This document shows positions 21,331 through 32,777 of a stretch of 64,000 bases of DNA, in pieces; within the stretch, counting starts at the first letter, position 1, and each line of letters begins with the position of its first letter. Source of the DNA: Escarpia spicata (Eukaryota > Annelida > Polychaeta > Sabellida > Siboglinidae); contig OZ023212.1 in assembly GCA_963995525.1 (NCBI GenBank), forward strand, positions 14,047,389 through 14,111,388, in the 5' to 3' direction. The notes below the pieces were generated by a model, which worked only from the letters and a program-made list of their open reading frames with translations, was not told the DNA's origin and ran no database searches. The translations under genes and the position numbers were made by a program.

Positions 21331-24239
21331 CTGAACACAAAGCTGGAAAAACAGACATGACCAATATTATAACTTTATACTACAGTAACATGTGTACCAG
21401 GCTTGAACAGTTACACACATACAACAACCAGGGTAACATAGATCCTACCACTAGTATGAAGAACGCTGTCTTTGTGTATAAAGGGTTAAGTTCAGTGTGT
21501 CTGTCATTCTTGGATTTGGGAATATTGCATTTCAACAAGTTACAATATATATTGTATTTAACAACCACGTTGTCAATTAAACAATTTATTATTATCACAA
21601 CAGCACTTTGTATAACTGCAAGATTCCTTCATACACAAAATAAGTGAGAAATGTTATTGTTCTAAAGAACTTAACACCGACATGAAATATGACCAACTTT
21701 TGCATCTCAGACATCTTTCAACAATTTTAAGTATGTGATTTAAATGGGTATTAACCCTTTAATCAAGTGAAGTGTAAGTATGGTTTTAACTCATTAGCAA
21801 GACGTGACATTCTGCAACAGTCAACGATGCAAGGCATTATCTCTTCTCCAATGGCAGTCGTCGCCGACCCAGGCCGCTCTCTTTGAGAATATCAAGAGGT
21901 ATTTGTTCCAAGCCTGTTTCAATCCCTGTCTTTGGTCAATAGGGATGGGAACAGCATGAGCGCACCAAGCATTGGTTTCCTTTCTGGACCACTCTCGCCG
22001 ACGCAAGTATGGCTTGTGCCCTCCTCCTAAATAGAGGCTTATGGCAATTCGGACTACTAAAACTGCCCGTATGGCTTATTACATGTCATGCATCTAGAGA
22101 CACATCTACATGAACAGGTGTTGAACAACTGTTAATTGGCAGGGTCCATTTTCGGACATTAATGCCAAGAGATGGGAGTTTTAGAGAATGAGATCCCACA
22201 TCTCGTGACATCCGGGTCCCATTCACCCATTGTAGACAATACACAACATTTGGTTGTGTATAGCCAAGATGGACAATAACCTTGACGACCGCACATCAAA
22301 TACTAAGGGCAATGACATACGACTAACGGTCCTAATGACAGGTGTTTCCAACGTTCCATTTCCCTGCAGGTGATTTTTTACTTCCCCTGGCACAAACACC
22401 AGATAGAAGAAACCAACGGCTTTTACTAGCTTCTACGTGGTTGATCGGCATAGACCATAGTCCATAAGTCTGGCTTTTAATGCCGATTTGTGTGTGTCAA
22501 CAACTGTGCTGTGCCAGATATGAAGGTGTTAAAAAATGCAAGTAAACTTTAAGTATGAACGAAGCATGTGTAAATAAAAGCACAGACCATGGCTTAGAAA
22601 CATGAAACAAACCATTCACCTGAAGGCCTGGATGGTTGGGGCTACCAACACATTCCCGGGGAGGACGTTCCACCAGAACTTATGGCAGAAGACAGACTTT
22701 AATATGCCTGTTTTGACATTTAATGATGGAATTAACGCTCTGAGGTATCAAAGTTAGGCAAAACTCAAGTTATAACGGCGAAATCGAGGTGGATCCGGAT
22801 TCTATTCTATACAAGTGTTCATATAGCCCAATAGTCATTACAGGTTCAGACACATATAATTCAGTATACCGACTCCTAGATGTAATGCCTCTTCGTTGTC
22901 GCTATGCGCGCCATCTTCCGAGACCCCACAGACACTCCATCCCGCTGTCACGACACGATCATCTTCTCATACTGTGTCAGTGTGTGTTCTGACGTGGGTT
23001 CTGTCGAAGTCGTCATTTTATTCTTTACGTTCCGTTTTGCTTGCGCCTTACCTCGCTGTTTGGGAAACTTCTTTGTCATTTTCAACTTCAAATAAATATG
23101 TATGCTGGGCGTAAATAATGATTTAACTAGTCTTGGTGAACTTCGCTAGTCCCACACGTGTTCACGACACTAGCCCTTTGGCTTTGCCCGGGCCGAGGTG
23201 AGACTACTGTTAGATTTCCCATTGGCGACCATGTTAACTTTTGTCAGATTATAAGAAAACTGTACTTGACAAAAATCTGAAATGCATTCACAGCCACTGC
23301 TATCATGTCATTGATATACTGATTAAATTTCGTTAAAATTACATACCTCCAGCTCTTTTAAAACGGATGCATACTCGGTGCGCAACGATGTTGAACAAAA
23401 TAGCCACGTTTTTCTGCATCCACATGTCCTATTTGGAAAAAATGGCAAAAAATCACTCCGCCAACTACACTCTTCCAGATATGCGTCATTTCACTTCCAA
23501 TACATTCTATGGCAGAACCTATTAATATGCCTGGTTTAGTGCACTCAGTTCACATAAAACGGGGTCTCAAATTTAAAATATCACAATTTTCAGGAGAAAA
23601 TGTTTTAGCACAACAGGAAGTCTAACATGCAGTGGTTTCACCCTTTATTAATTGTAATTATGGAGAAACATGTCGAATTTAGCCTGTTACTGTAAAGACA
23701 CATGCATATCATGCAGACTGCCGAAACAATTACTGAAATCCCTACACCTAATAATTTGCTATCAACTTCAGAAGTCACCACCCTTGCTGGACAACAATAG
23801 CCAGTACTGTATGCATTTATCTTTTACCTAGTGCTTTTATTGACCCACACTGCCCATGGTTGCTTGCACAAATAAACTTCTGGCGCACCTTTTGAGATTG
23901 CTCAACATGTATTCTGGAAGCATACAATGTCAGCTGTTATTATTTAGTGAAATAAAATTTAAAAAACAATTATGGTACTCTAAACCTATGTAAAATGCAT
24001 ATATTTCGCTTTCAAATATAGACTATTGAGTCAAACCAATAAATGGAATTAATACTACCTAATCATGCAGCGTCACACTACGTTTAGACCAATGTTACTC
24101 GAACACCTTACGTATGACTATACTTTGTTTAAGAGCAACTTTATTAAACGTTTACAATACCAGCCAATGTATGTGAAATATTCTCCTTCGTAAGATTTGC
24201 AGCAGTAGTTCATATGTCGAGTCTACGTGCATAAATGAC
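21331..24239. other. no gene recognised; part is dispersed repeat
   Basis: Short open frames only. The stretch at about 22370-22430 (ttttacttcc...caccagat...aaccaacggcttt) resembles 42672-42723, so a dispersed repeat lies here. A segment ending at 23347 on the minus strand (TEYASVLKELE before GTATGT) looks exon-like but matches nothing I know. Confidence 0.45.
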
Positions 24240-25210
24240 CGCACACAATCTCCTTCGCCCGCGCACGCACGCACGCACGCATGCACGTACGTATATGTAG
24301 ATACGTCAGACACACAGGCCTATACTCTCGGAGTCGAATCGAAAAGATGTAATAGCTACTAAAGCCACAGCCGTGTAGCGATGTTCTCATGCGCAGCTGA
24401 GCGTTAAAATGTCGCCATTCCTACACCAACCGAACGTTGTAGCGTCAACAAATAGAGGTGCACTAAAACTGCAACAAGATGAAGAACAAACTCCGAACTG
24501 ACAGGTAAATCATGCAACATGCGCATTATTCGACGGCGCGACGGCTGAGAAAAATCATTGTATTTTCCATCGTTAATTTAGATTTTGACCATCCTTTGTT
24601 AGCACAGATTATTGAACTTACTTCGTTAATTAATTTTGCCCATCGTGAAGAAGGTTAGGTGAAATTTAAATTTGTCAGTTTAATAAAAAGAGCATACCTT
24701 TACACTTGTCATATTTATCGAAGAACCACTACGGACCTTTTCCCCGAATTTTTACCGGACCCGGACAAAAATAATTCAATAGTTGGGTTATATTACAAAA
24801 GCTAAATTAATTAGCATATCTGTGAACGCACCAGTATGTCGTAATGCCTTGTTAGAGACTGCACGAAATGAACGATAACATCGATTTGAGGAGGTACATT
24901 TAAAATGTCTTCTACCTGTTTTTTCTCCAGGTTGTTAGCAAAGAACCTATCATATCATGAAGACAGTATGAACGTAATTAATACTGTCTTCGCAGTACTC
25001 AAAGACAATTGAAGCAAAGACCACAGGCAGTGTTTGTGCTTCCAGGCAGACGATTCAGTCTAACATAAGATCCCGGTACTGTTTAACAAAGACCGGCAAC
25101 AGAAGCTGTTGTATCCCGGCAGGTAGTGACTGTATTTTTTTCCGGCGTCCGCCTGATTGCGCGGCGACATATATGCATGGGATCAGCGGGCGAGTTGAGG
25201 CGGTCGATCT
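24240..25210. other. CpG-richer stretch with (GCAC)n, no gene recognised
   Basis: Contains cgcacgcacgcacgcacgca at about 24262-24285. CpG content is visibly higher at 24240-24560 than around it, as at a promoter, but no first exon can be defended; ATG at 24479 opens MKNKLRTDR before a GTAAAT donor-like site, which is too little to call. Confidence 0.35.
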
Positions 25211-25224
25211 CGCGGTAACAGCTT

Positions 25225-25715
25225 ATTTCGTGTGCTACTTTCGCTCGGTACCCCCTCACCCCCAGTGTATATATGATGACATGTGTTACAGAATTGTTCA
25301 TGCAGCCCTTTCTCTGTTTGTATAAAGTTACACCAACTATTTCATAGGTTGGTAATGGGCAATCCAAATTTATTAATTCACAGGGATTGCCACTGTGCAC
25401 AGACAATATATATAGTGTATTTCGCATCCTGTGCACAGACAGGTACATAAAGATTACTGATCTATGTACCGCATATGCTATGTACTACAATTTGTACATA
25501 TATATATATATAATAATTTTCCATTCTAGCTAGTTAGTGACTGAAAAAACCCTTGAATGCTGTTATACATATTTACAGCATACGAACTGTCACAGATTTA
25601 CAATATATAATTCAAGGGAAAATATACCTCTGTGCATACTGCACACCTTCTATATTACTAGCTAGATTATTTACCGCAATTTGCTATATACAAAAGTGGG
25701 GGGCTCAAACCCCCT
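25225..25715 (+). repeat. direct repeat D1
   Basis: 491 bp, starting atttcgtgtgctactttcgc and ending ggctcaaaccccct. It differs from D2 by a few substitutions and a two-base change in an internal (AT)n run. Confidence 0.95.
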
Positions 25716-26113
25716 TAGTGATCTGATATTAACCGTGCTAAATTGCAGATATTATATAAAAGACAATACATGTACATCAAAGACACACTGGGAGGGTGGG
25801 AGGGAATCAAAATTTTGTTGACAGTTGAAGACGAAGTGTTCTGTACGGCAATGCGAATCGAACTGAACGAGAACCACGCTTCTCTGTTCTTACTGCAAAC
25901 ATTTTCCCGCGCATGCGCTGCTGGCCAATCGCGTGCCGCTCAGGTGACGCGGTTTAATTAGCATTCTAGGCCAGTTTAATTAAGCGCTGGGGCGAATAAA
26001 AGGGGTGTGCAGTATTAGAGGGGAAACAGGTTGTTTTTACCACCTAGCTTATCCGCTAGGTGCTCGCTACGTTGTTACACAAAAAAGCTTTTCATCCTGA
26101 AGGCCAAAAATTA
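25716..26113 (+). promoter_or_regulatory. spacer with CCAAT/TATA-like words and a perfect hairpin
   Basis: Holds gcatgcgctgctggccaatc (CCAAT-like word near 25923), then gcgaataaaagggg (TATA-like, near 25993) and, about 45 bp on, a perfect stem CACCTAGC-ttatcc-GCTAGGTG at 26041-26062. The order and spacing resemble a small promoter followed by a structured transcript start. This is a pattern only; transcription is not shown. Confidence 0.35.
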
Positions 26114-26602
26114 ATTTCGTGTGCTACTTTCGCTCGCTACCCCCTCACCCCCAGTGTATATATGATGACATGTGTTACAGAATTGTTCATGCAGCCCTTT
26201 CTCTGTTTGTATAAAGTTACACCAACTATTTCATAGGTTGGTAATGGGCAATCCAAATTTATTAATTCACAGGGATTGCCACTGTGCACAGACAATATAT
26301 ACAGTGTATTTCGCATCCTGTGCACAGACAGGTACATAAAGATTACTGATCTATGTACCGCATATGCTATGTACTACAATTTGTACATATATATATATAA
26401 TAATTTTCCATTCTAGCTAGTTAGTGACTGAAAAAACCCTTGAATGCTGTTATACATATTTACAGCATACGAACTGTCACAGATTTACAATATATAATTC
26501 AAGGGAAAAGATACCTCTGTGCATACTGCACACCTTCTATATTACTAGCTAGATTATTTACCGCAATTTGCTATATACAAAAGTGGGGGGCTCAAACCCC
26601 CT
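26114..26602 (+). repeat. direct repeat D2
   Basis: 489 bp copy of D1, 889 bp away in the same orientation. Confidence 0.95.
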
Positions 26603-26620
26603 GGCCCCCACGCGGTAACA

Positions 26621-26650
26621 GCTTATATCCCCACTAGTGGGGATATAAGC
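26621..26650. repeat. perfect 30-bp palindrome
   Basis: The sequence from gcttatatcccc to ggggatataagc reads the same on both strands, centred on actagt. The first six bases belong to the 16-bp word that bounds the D1-D2 structure. Confidence 0.97.
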
Positions 26651-26761
26651 CGAACTCGACAAAGTGGCAGCGGTCGGAAGGCGGCGCGACGGAAGTGTCA
26701 CGGTTTCCGACGGTGATGGGAAGCCGCCCGAGGGAGCGACAGAAGTAGCGTGGGCACAGCT

Positions 26762-27990
26762 TTAGTTCGATATCCTTACGGTGCTGCTTCGTGAGGTCGC
26801 CCGCCCGCCGATAGATGTTGGTTGTGCGTGAGCCAGAAGACAGCCGCGTTCAGCTTCTTCACGATTACTTAGAGTGGATTCTACAGAAAGAAACAAGAAC
26901 GCCCAGGAAATATGCCATGCCCTACTCAAAATCGACAATTCCGCAAGGAATAAGTAATAAATATTGCATATGTGTTGTGTTTCACTTATAGAAGGAGTTT
27001 GAAAGCTGTCATGAATCGTTGGTATGCAATGACAGAATGCTAGAGCTGTTTCATAAGTTGATATATTCACACGATGCACACATTAATATCATCGTTGGTG
27101 TGTAACTCAAAATAGCCCGGTAATTTCCGGACCTCACCTGGAAGTAGAGGCCAATGATTTGATGAGTATGCCCAGCTCGCGTCCGGTCCGCGCCGTAGCG
27201 GAGAAGAAGCAACACGGCGGGGACGTTGATTGAGTGACAAGCGAGGGGTATTGGGGTACTAACCCTGCTCGAGAATATCGGCATCTCGACAAATGGCACC
27301 TTGGAGTAGTAACTTGTGTATGACGGTTGCTGGCAGTCGGTGACGGGATACTCGCTCATCTCAACCGGCACAGTGATGTGAGTTGCTTGCGACAAAAGTA
27401 TACTCCAACACCTTCAGGTAGCGTTGATAGATCGTCCCGAACGTGTGCATGCTCTGGAAGGGATATATGATCGGGTCGACGTCAAACGGGAATGTGAGCG
27501 GGTCGAGGAAGATAACGAAGCGATCGAAGCCTCCTTCGCAGAGGAACACCGACATTAGTATGCCCGCCAGCAGTTTCGGCTCGTCGTCAATGTTGTAGTT
27601 CTGGCAGATGTGCGCCGCTAGGACGATCACCGGACGTGTGGTGCACACGTGTTCAGCCCTAGTTGCCGTTGTGGACGCTGGGACGTCGATTGAAACGGCC
27701 GGCATCCCCAATTCACTGTCGTTACAACTTTCTTGTAGTTGCCGCTTGCTTTTATGTAGCGATAAAGCGAATTATTGATCCGGCTCATTCGAACGCTCCG
27801 ACGGAAGCATTCCAGCCCGTGGAGACGGAGCAAATCTTTGAAGATGTTTGACGACATTTGAGGAGTCTCGATCAGCCAAACAAGGACAGGTCCTGCGGTT
27901 TGCCGACATCTGCACGCGGTGATAGTGCAGCGTGACGTCTTCATGCAAACGACGGCGAGCAAACTTAACGCTTTTGTTGGTCATGGCGCT
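26762..27990 (-). pseudogene. ankyrin/ASB-like gene, broken by stop and frameshifts
   Basis: Three frames carry plausible protein in succession on the minus strand. From ATG at 27985: MTNKSVKFARRRLHEDVTLH; then in another frame SSNIFKDLLRLHGLECFRRS and RINNSLYRYIKASGNYKKVV; then GMPAVSIDVPAS...HICQNYNIDDEPKLLAGILM and PLTFPFDVDPIIYPFQSMHT to 27.4 kb; then VPFVEMPIFSSRVSTPIPLA and CHSINVPAVLLLLRYGADRT, which looks like an ankyrin repeat. A good donor (GTGAGG at 27137) and acceptor (tttctttctgtag before 26880) suggest an intron. The general shape recalls ASB (ankyrin plus SOCS-box) proteins. A TAA at 27772 and frame changes near 27.72 and 27.39 kb mean a pseudogene or sequence errors. Product not certain. 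Confidence 0.4.
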
Positions 27991-28009
27991 AAAATAACTA
28001 AGCAATCAT

Positions 28010-28130
28010 ACTATATATATATATATATATATACATTATATCATATATATTATATTATATAATATAAAAAATAGATAAGCTTATCTATTTTTGATAATAT
28101 ATATATACACATACATACATACATATATGT
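28010..28130. repeat. AT-rich palindromic microsatellite
   Basis: (AT)n with aaaaaatagataagcttatc-type dyad symmetry around the central AAGCTT at 28078, followed by (CATA)n. Confidence 0.85.
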
Positions 28131-28321
28131 TCGCGTCTCAAACTACGGAGGTATGTAGGATTCGCTAATGCCTTTTCAACGATCTGCCCCGTCAGTCATC
28201 GCCATTCGACACGGCTGAGGGCACGAAGCATCTCGACATCCACACCGATTATAGTGTAACTAAAATAATCCTAAACATAACTGATTTCAACCATAACTGC
28301 TTATAATAATAATCCTTTTCT

Positions 28322-28680
28322 TTTCAGAAAATTAGTCTGAAAATATACTCGCAATTTCAGCTTCTGACGTGTGGGTAGGGAGTACATTTCCCACTTTGCG
28401 ATGCCGTAGACAGTTTACAATTCGGAACAGTCGTTGCTGGTTCTTGCCTGTGTCACGGATTATGCTGGAATAGTAAGCAGATTTTGTTTGGGTAAGAGTT
28501 GCATTCACTCTCTTGCAGTGATCAGCGTACAATTGTCTATGCACCTTCACTTTGGATTTTCTCCAGGATCTTTCCCTCTGCCGTTTCTCTCGTTTCGCAG
28601 TCCGTAAGTCGTCGGTATACCACGCTGCATCTTGCCGTAATTGGACATGCTTTTCTTGCTTAGGCGCGAGCGAATAATTA
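28322..28680 (-). mobile_element. LINE ORF2 fragment (endonuclease-RT linker)
   Basis: The minus strand reads AWYTDDLRTAKREKRQRERS, WRKSKVKVHRQLYADHCKRV and AYYSSIIRDTGKNQQRLFRI, a spacing of motifs typical of the linker between endonuclease and RT in L2/CR1-type LINEs. It is truncated at both ends. Confidence 0.75.
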
Positions 28681-28811
28681 TATATTCCCCTCGTCTCATT
28701 ATCATACTAATTATTTATTCCAGTCATCTTATTGGGTCCAACGCTTACGCTATGACTAACGTCAACCATAACTAACTCAAACCATAGCTAATTATAATAA
28801 TGACATTAATA

Positions 28812-29124
28812 CAGTGACGCGGGAACGAAATTCATATTGGGTGGGGGCTACCGGAGCTTCAGCACCACTGCAAAATTTTCGCCGCCGCCAATATTCACAT
28901 CTTAATTCACCTTGTGGCTGTCTCGGTTGGCTCGATTGTGACTACGGAAGCCGGGAAGGGGGGGGGGGGGGGGGCAGAATATTTACATTTCCACCCGCCA
29001 TTGACGCTTGCCACAAAAACAAACATTCACGTTCACATTTAATGGGGGTCAGAAGTATATGTCTGCCCCCCCCTGAGAAATTCCAGGGGCAACTGCCCCC
29101 TGCCGCCCCATTCCCGCGTCTATG
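28812..29124. mobile_element. hAT-type MITE with 8-bp target-site duplication
   Basis: A 313-bp non-coding element. Terminal inverted repeats: CAGTGACGCGGGAA at the left and the complement of CATAGACGCGGGAA at the right (12 of 14 match). It is flanked by CATTAATA on both sides (28804-28811 and 29125-29132). CA-starting ends with an 8-bp duplication are the mark of the hAT superfamily. It contains a long G run near 28957. Confidence 0.9.
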
Positions 29125-29329
29125 CATTAATATGTTATGACATTTCGCACTAACTATTTACTCCCGTTGCCTAATTGGTTCCAACGATTACGAACTCGAC
29201 TTTAGTGTATAGGATAATTACTAAACGTACCTTGTGTACATGGGTGGTAAAATATAATAACGGTAGTGTTTTGACACTGGGTAATGTCTTGAGAGTACGT
29301 TGGGATAGTGTTTTGAACTTAACAGTAGT

Positions 29330-29440
29330 GTTTTGAAGGTACGCTCCTCGATGTAGATTATAAACAGCACTGGACTGAGGCTGTCACCTTGATGGGTGCC
29401 TATTGTTATCACGAATGACGGACACTCATCGACCGATATG
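29330..29440 (-). mobile_element. RT fragment with motif B (IGTHQGDSLSPVLF)
   Basis: Minus-strand frame RISVDECPSFVITIGTHQGD then SLSPVLFIIYIEER. It appears to be the continuation of the RT fragment at 32095-32345 (same RT lineage), now separated by the CR1 insertion and other DNA. Confidence 0.75.
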
Positions 29441-29785
29441 CGTGGTTACAGTTTACGACTTTGTGACCAAACTAGGGTCATGTTGGAACAAATTGCAACT
29501 GAAGCAAATCTTACAGTTTGGAAAGCAAACATATATCCTAGATAACATATCAAAAGTATATCGCTAAAAAAATTAGGGAACATTGTCAAAATTACGCAAA
29601 TTTATATTGCGGCCCCCTCAATGGCTTTTACCTGCGATTTTGTGACGATTTTAATTTCAAAGAATGAGAAAGATAATGTTTCTGTAAACCTCAAATAATC
29701 CAGATACGTTACATAACTTAACACAAATACATTTTATCATTGCGCATAATAATTATAATGAAACCTTCCGTGTAAGGCCAACTGG

Positions 29786-31680
29786 AAATGACGAAGACTA
29801 CAACATTTATAAAGAAGCACTAAACCAAGCTACAGCTGAAATTTGAAATTCAAAGAGAAGCTATGAACATAAATTAGCTTGTAATATAAAACATGACAGC
29901 AAGAGTTTTTATGCGTATGTTCGAAGCAAACAGAAAGTTCAGGATAAGGTCGGTCCTCTAGAAGATAGTGCTGGAAATATAATAAAAGAAGGATTCTTAA
30001 TGGCAGAAGACCTGAATGAGTATTTTAGTTCAGTGTTTACCAGAGAAGACACTAGTTCACTGCCAGTACCAGAGGCTAAGTTCAAGGGGACAGAATCAGA
30101 CTATTTAAGACAGTTAATTGTAACCCCAGAAATGGTACCTAAGAAAATAAGGGCTATGAAGGATAATAAATCACCTGGAGTGGATGGTATTCCACCCAAA
30201 CTTTCAACTTGTCATTAGAAGAGGGAGTGGTTCCTTTAGAATGGAAAGAAGCAAACATTATACCGTTATTTTTAAAAGGTTTGAGAAACAAGCCAAATAA
30301 TTATAGACCAGTTAGTTTAACATCGGTGATTTGTAAATTATTAGAAAGATTAATTAAAGATCACATGGTGGATTTTCTTGTTAAACATAACTTGATAAAC
30401 CCATCTCAACATGGGTTTCTAAAAGCGAGGTCATGCTTAACAAATATGTTATGTTTTTTGGAAGATATCACTAAGTGGGTAGATGATGGATCACCAGTAG
30501 ATATCATCTACTTAGATTTTCAAAAAGCTTTCGACAAAGTGCCACATCAAAGACTACAGCTTAAACTAAAGGCCCATGGCATAGGAAATGGTATAATTAA
30601 CTGGACAGAAAAATGGCTGATTGACAGAAGACAACGGGTAGTTGTTGATGGGGAGGCTTCAAACTGGAAATCAGTTTTGAGTGGGGTTCCACAGGGATCA
30701 GTACTGGGACCTATATTATTCTTAATATATATAAACGATTTGGACGATGATATAGCTAGCAAGGTTTTGAAATTTGCAGATGATACAAAAGTGTTTAGAA
30801 GGATTAAAAGTGATGGTGATACAGCATTTACAAGATGATCTTGACAGGTTGATCAAATGGTCTGAAAAGTGGCAAATGTTGTTCAATTTTGGGAAATGCA
30901 AATGCCTTCACACAGGACATGGGAACGAATATGTAGAATATACAATGGGGGGAACTGTACTAAGTACTACTGTAAAAGAAAAAGACTTAGGGCTGACAAT
31001 TAGTGCTGACATGAAGGTTTCAGAGCAGTGTGGAATTGCAACTTCAAAAGGAAATCAAATCCATAGGCGAAATATAGCATATAAAGAAAAAGAACTAATA
31101 ATACCACTGTACAAAACAATAGTTAGGCCTCATTTAGAATATTGTATACAAGCGTGGAGGCCATACCGCAAGAAGGACATAGATATGGTAGAAAGAGTAC
31201 AGAGGAGAGCGACTAAAACGATACCAAATCTGAGGGATCTTAGTTATGAAAAACGCCTAAAAGAATGTGGTTTAACAACACTAGATAGCAGGAGATTGAG
31301 AGGAGATCAGATAGAAGTGTTTAAAATATTGAATGGTTATGAAAATATTGATAGAAATATGTTTTTTTCAGTTAAGAAAGATAGAAAGACTAGAGGACAT
31401 GAAGTTACATTAGTAAAGGAGCAGTGTAGATTAGACGTAAGAAAGTTCTCATTTTCACAAAGGACTGTGAATGAATGGAACAGATTATTTGATGATTGTG
31501 TGGGTGCTAGTAGTGTGAATATGTTTTAAAATAAAATCGACACATACCTCAGAAGGGCTGGATATATGTAGATAAAAGGGTTGGACTCTCGATAAGCCAA
31601 AGGGCTTCCTTGTCCACCTGCCATCTAGAGTTAATTCTCTGGATGGCAATCTTGTTAAATCTTGTTAAATCTTGTTAAAC
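29786..31680 (+). mobile_element. 5'-truncated CR1 LINE, second copy
   Basis: Same family as the 13.2-17.75 kb element, beginning at the position equivalent to 15827. It includes the linker, RT and C-terminal parts of ORF2 and three TTGTTAAATC tail units. Defects: a TGA near 29843, about 55 bases missing after PPKL near 30200, a two-base deletion at about 30821 that moves the frame, and nine bases missing near 31062. RT motifs FQKAFDKVPH and FADDTKVF are intact. Confidence 0.95.
30000..31527 (+). pseudogene. CR1 ORF2 remnant (RT domain)
   Basis: Three open frames in series: 30000-30218 (up to NKSPGVDGIPPKL), 30209-30838 (NYRPVSLTSVICKLLERLI, YLDFQKAFDKVPH, GVPQGSVLGPILF, KFADDTKVF) and 30774-31529 (GKCKCLHTG to the C-terminus, where FKNK is lost to a stop). 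It cannot make a full protein but serves as a reference for the breaks in the 14.9-kb copy. Confidence 0.9.
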
Positions 31681-31689
31681 ACATGTACA

Positions 31690-31990
31690 TACGTGAATCT
31701 CAAGAGCCCAAGAAAGTAAGTACTTATATATCGCAGTACCCAGTCCTTTGGACTGCTCAACGCGCTTGATCCTTTACTTCTGACAGTATTGTTTAATCGA
31801 ATAACATCGATACTTCTCTGGGAAGCATTCAGCCACCCTGCAGTTAATGCGCGAAGAGTATTCGTACACAAATATCCATCACTGTCTATGCCCAGGGAAT
31901 TAGTCATACAGCTGAGAGAACTGGAGCAACATAGAATGAACGAACTTTTCCAGGCTCGACCCGGCGGCACAGGATTCGAAACAGAGTTCT
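31690..31990. repeat. dispersed repeat, copy without MITE
   Basis: Words such as acttatatatcgcag, cccagtcctttgg, ctgctcaacgcgctt and ctgcagttaatgcgcgaag recur at 45352-45403 and 45989-46090. The match is interrupted there by a hAT MITE. The short ORF here is probably not a gene. Confidence 0.75.
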
Positions 31991-32094
31991 CTCCATAGAT
32001 AGTCCACAGCGCTCCACAAAAAAGTCACATGAGGTCAAATCGCTTTATTACGTAGTCATTAATATCACATGTAACTGACGATCATTGTCGTAAC

Positions 32095-32345
32095 TCTAGA
32101 CTGTGCTTGGACACTCTGTGCCACGGAACGACGTGCAAGGTGCGAGTGATTTGTTTACAAAAAAGTCTCATCATTCGAATTTCCAACTCTTCACTGACGG
32201 TTGGAAGTATCTCCATCAGCTTGTCTCGTCTGATGTATCAAATGCTCGGTTCCTGTCTATGCGAAGAATCTCGAAGCGATATTTCTGTGCCTTGGCACAC
32301 AACCACCGATACCTGAACTCTACGTCAACCGTACTTCGGCTATGG
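32095..32345 (-). mobile_element. RT fragment with motif A (SRINRAFDTSD-type)
   Basis: Minus-strand frames read FRYRWLCAKAQKYRFEILRI, DRNRAFDTSDE and, after one frame change, DKLMEILPTVSEELEIRMMR. This is the RT palm A region of an RTE/Proto-like LINE lineage common in marine invertebrates. Confidence 0.75.
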
Positions 32346-32359
32346 AATCCACAATGCTC

Positions 32360-32770
32360 GTTCTTCTGGACATAGTCAACATTGTAGAGATTGGAACATT
32401 ACAAATAATTTGTATGTCCATGAATTGCAACATACTGTGCCCCCTCCCCCGCCAATAGAAGGGTTTTGCTTACTGACAAAAGCAACAGACAAGCTATTCA
32501 CAAAGAATCGATCACACACCTGGGCAAACGATTCACGTGTCGTGCGCACATGTAACGCCATTTGGTATCGAAGAGAATAAAATTAACCTCGTCGTATTTC
32601 CAAGTTTTAATTAGTGGATTATACTTGGATTTCCCGCCGTTGAACACTACTTAATGGTACATAACCCGTTACACAAAAAAATGCAGGCTGTTACGCAACT
32701 GTTCCGCAGAGAATCGTACAGAAAGCACATCCTGAGGATACGGACGGTTGTCTACGAATGTCACAAACGT
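32360..32770. other. no gene recognised
   Basis: Mixed-composition DNA with a C-rich run (ccccctcccccgcc) near 32439. Nothing coding was seen. Confidence 0.4.
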
Positions 32771-32777
32771 ATTGGGT

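Larger units (their letters stand above)
25211..26650. mobile_element. element-like structure with 490-bp terminal direct repeats
   Basis: Layout: a 16-bp word (cgcggtaacagcttat, 25211-25226), direct repeat D1 (25225-25715), a spacer of about 400 bp, direct repeat D2 (26114-26602), eight bases, then the same 16-bp word (26611-26626). The word at the right end overlaps a perfect 30-bp palindrome. D1 and D2 look almost identical, so the event is recent. Neither repeat has TG...CA ends and no tRNA-primer site or polypurine tract is evident, so it is not a plain LTR element. No protein is encoded. Confidence 0.65.

Noticed and set aside
23350..23460. Exon of AP3D1 or another gene (minus strand, ends TEYASVLKELE before GTATGT)
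   Set aside because: Does not match AP3D1 and has no convincing acceptor; left as unrecognised.
25211..26650. LTR retrotransposon
   Set aside because: Terminal repeats lack TG/CA ends, no primer-binding site or polypurine tract, flanking word is 16 bp rather than 4-6.
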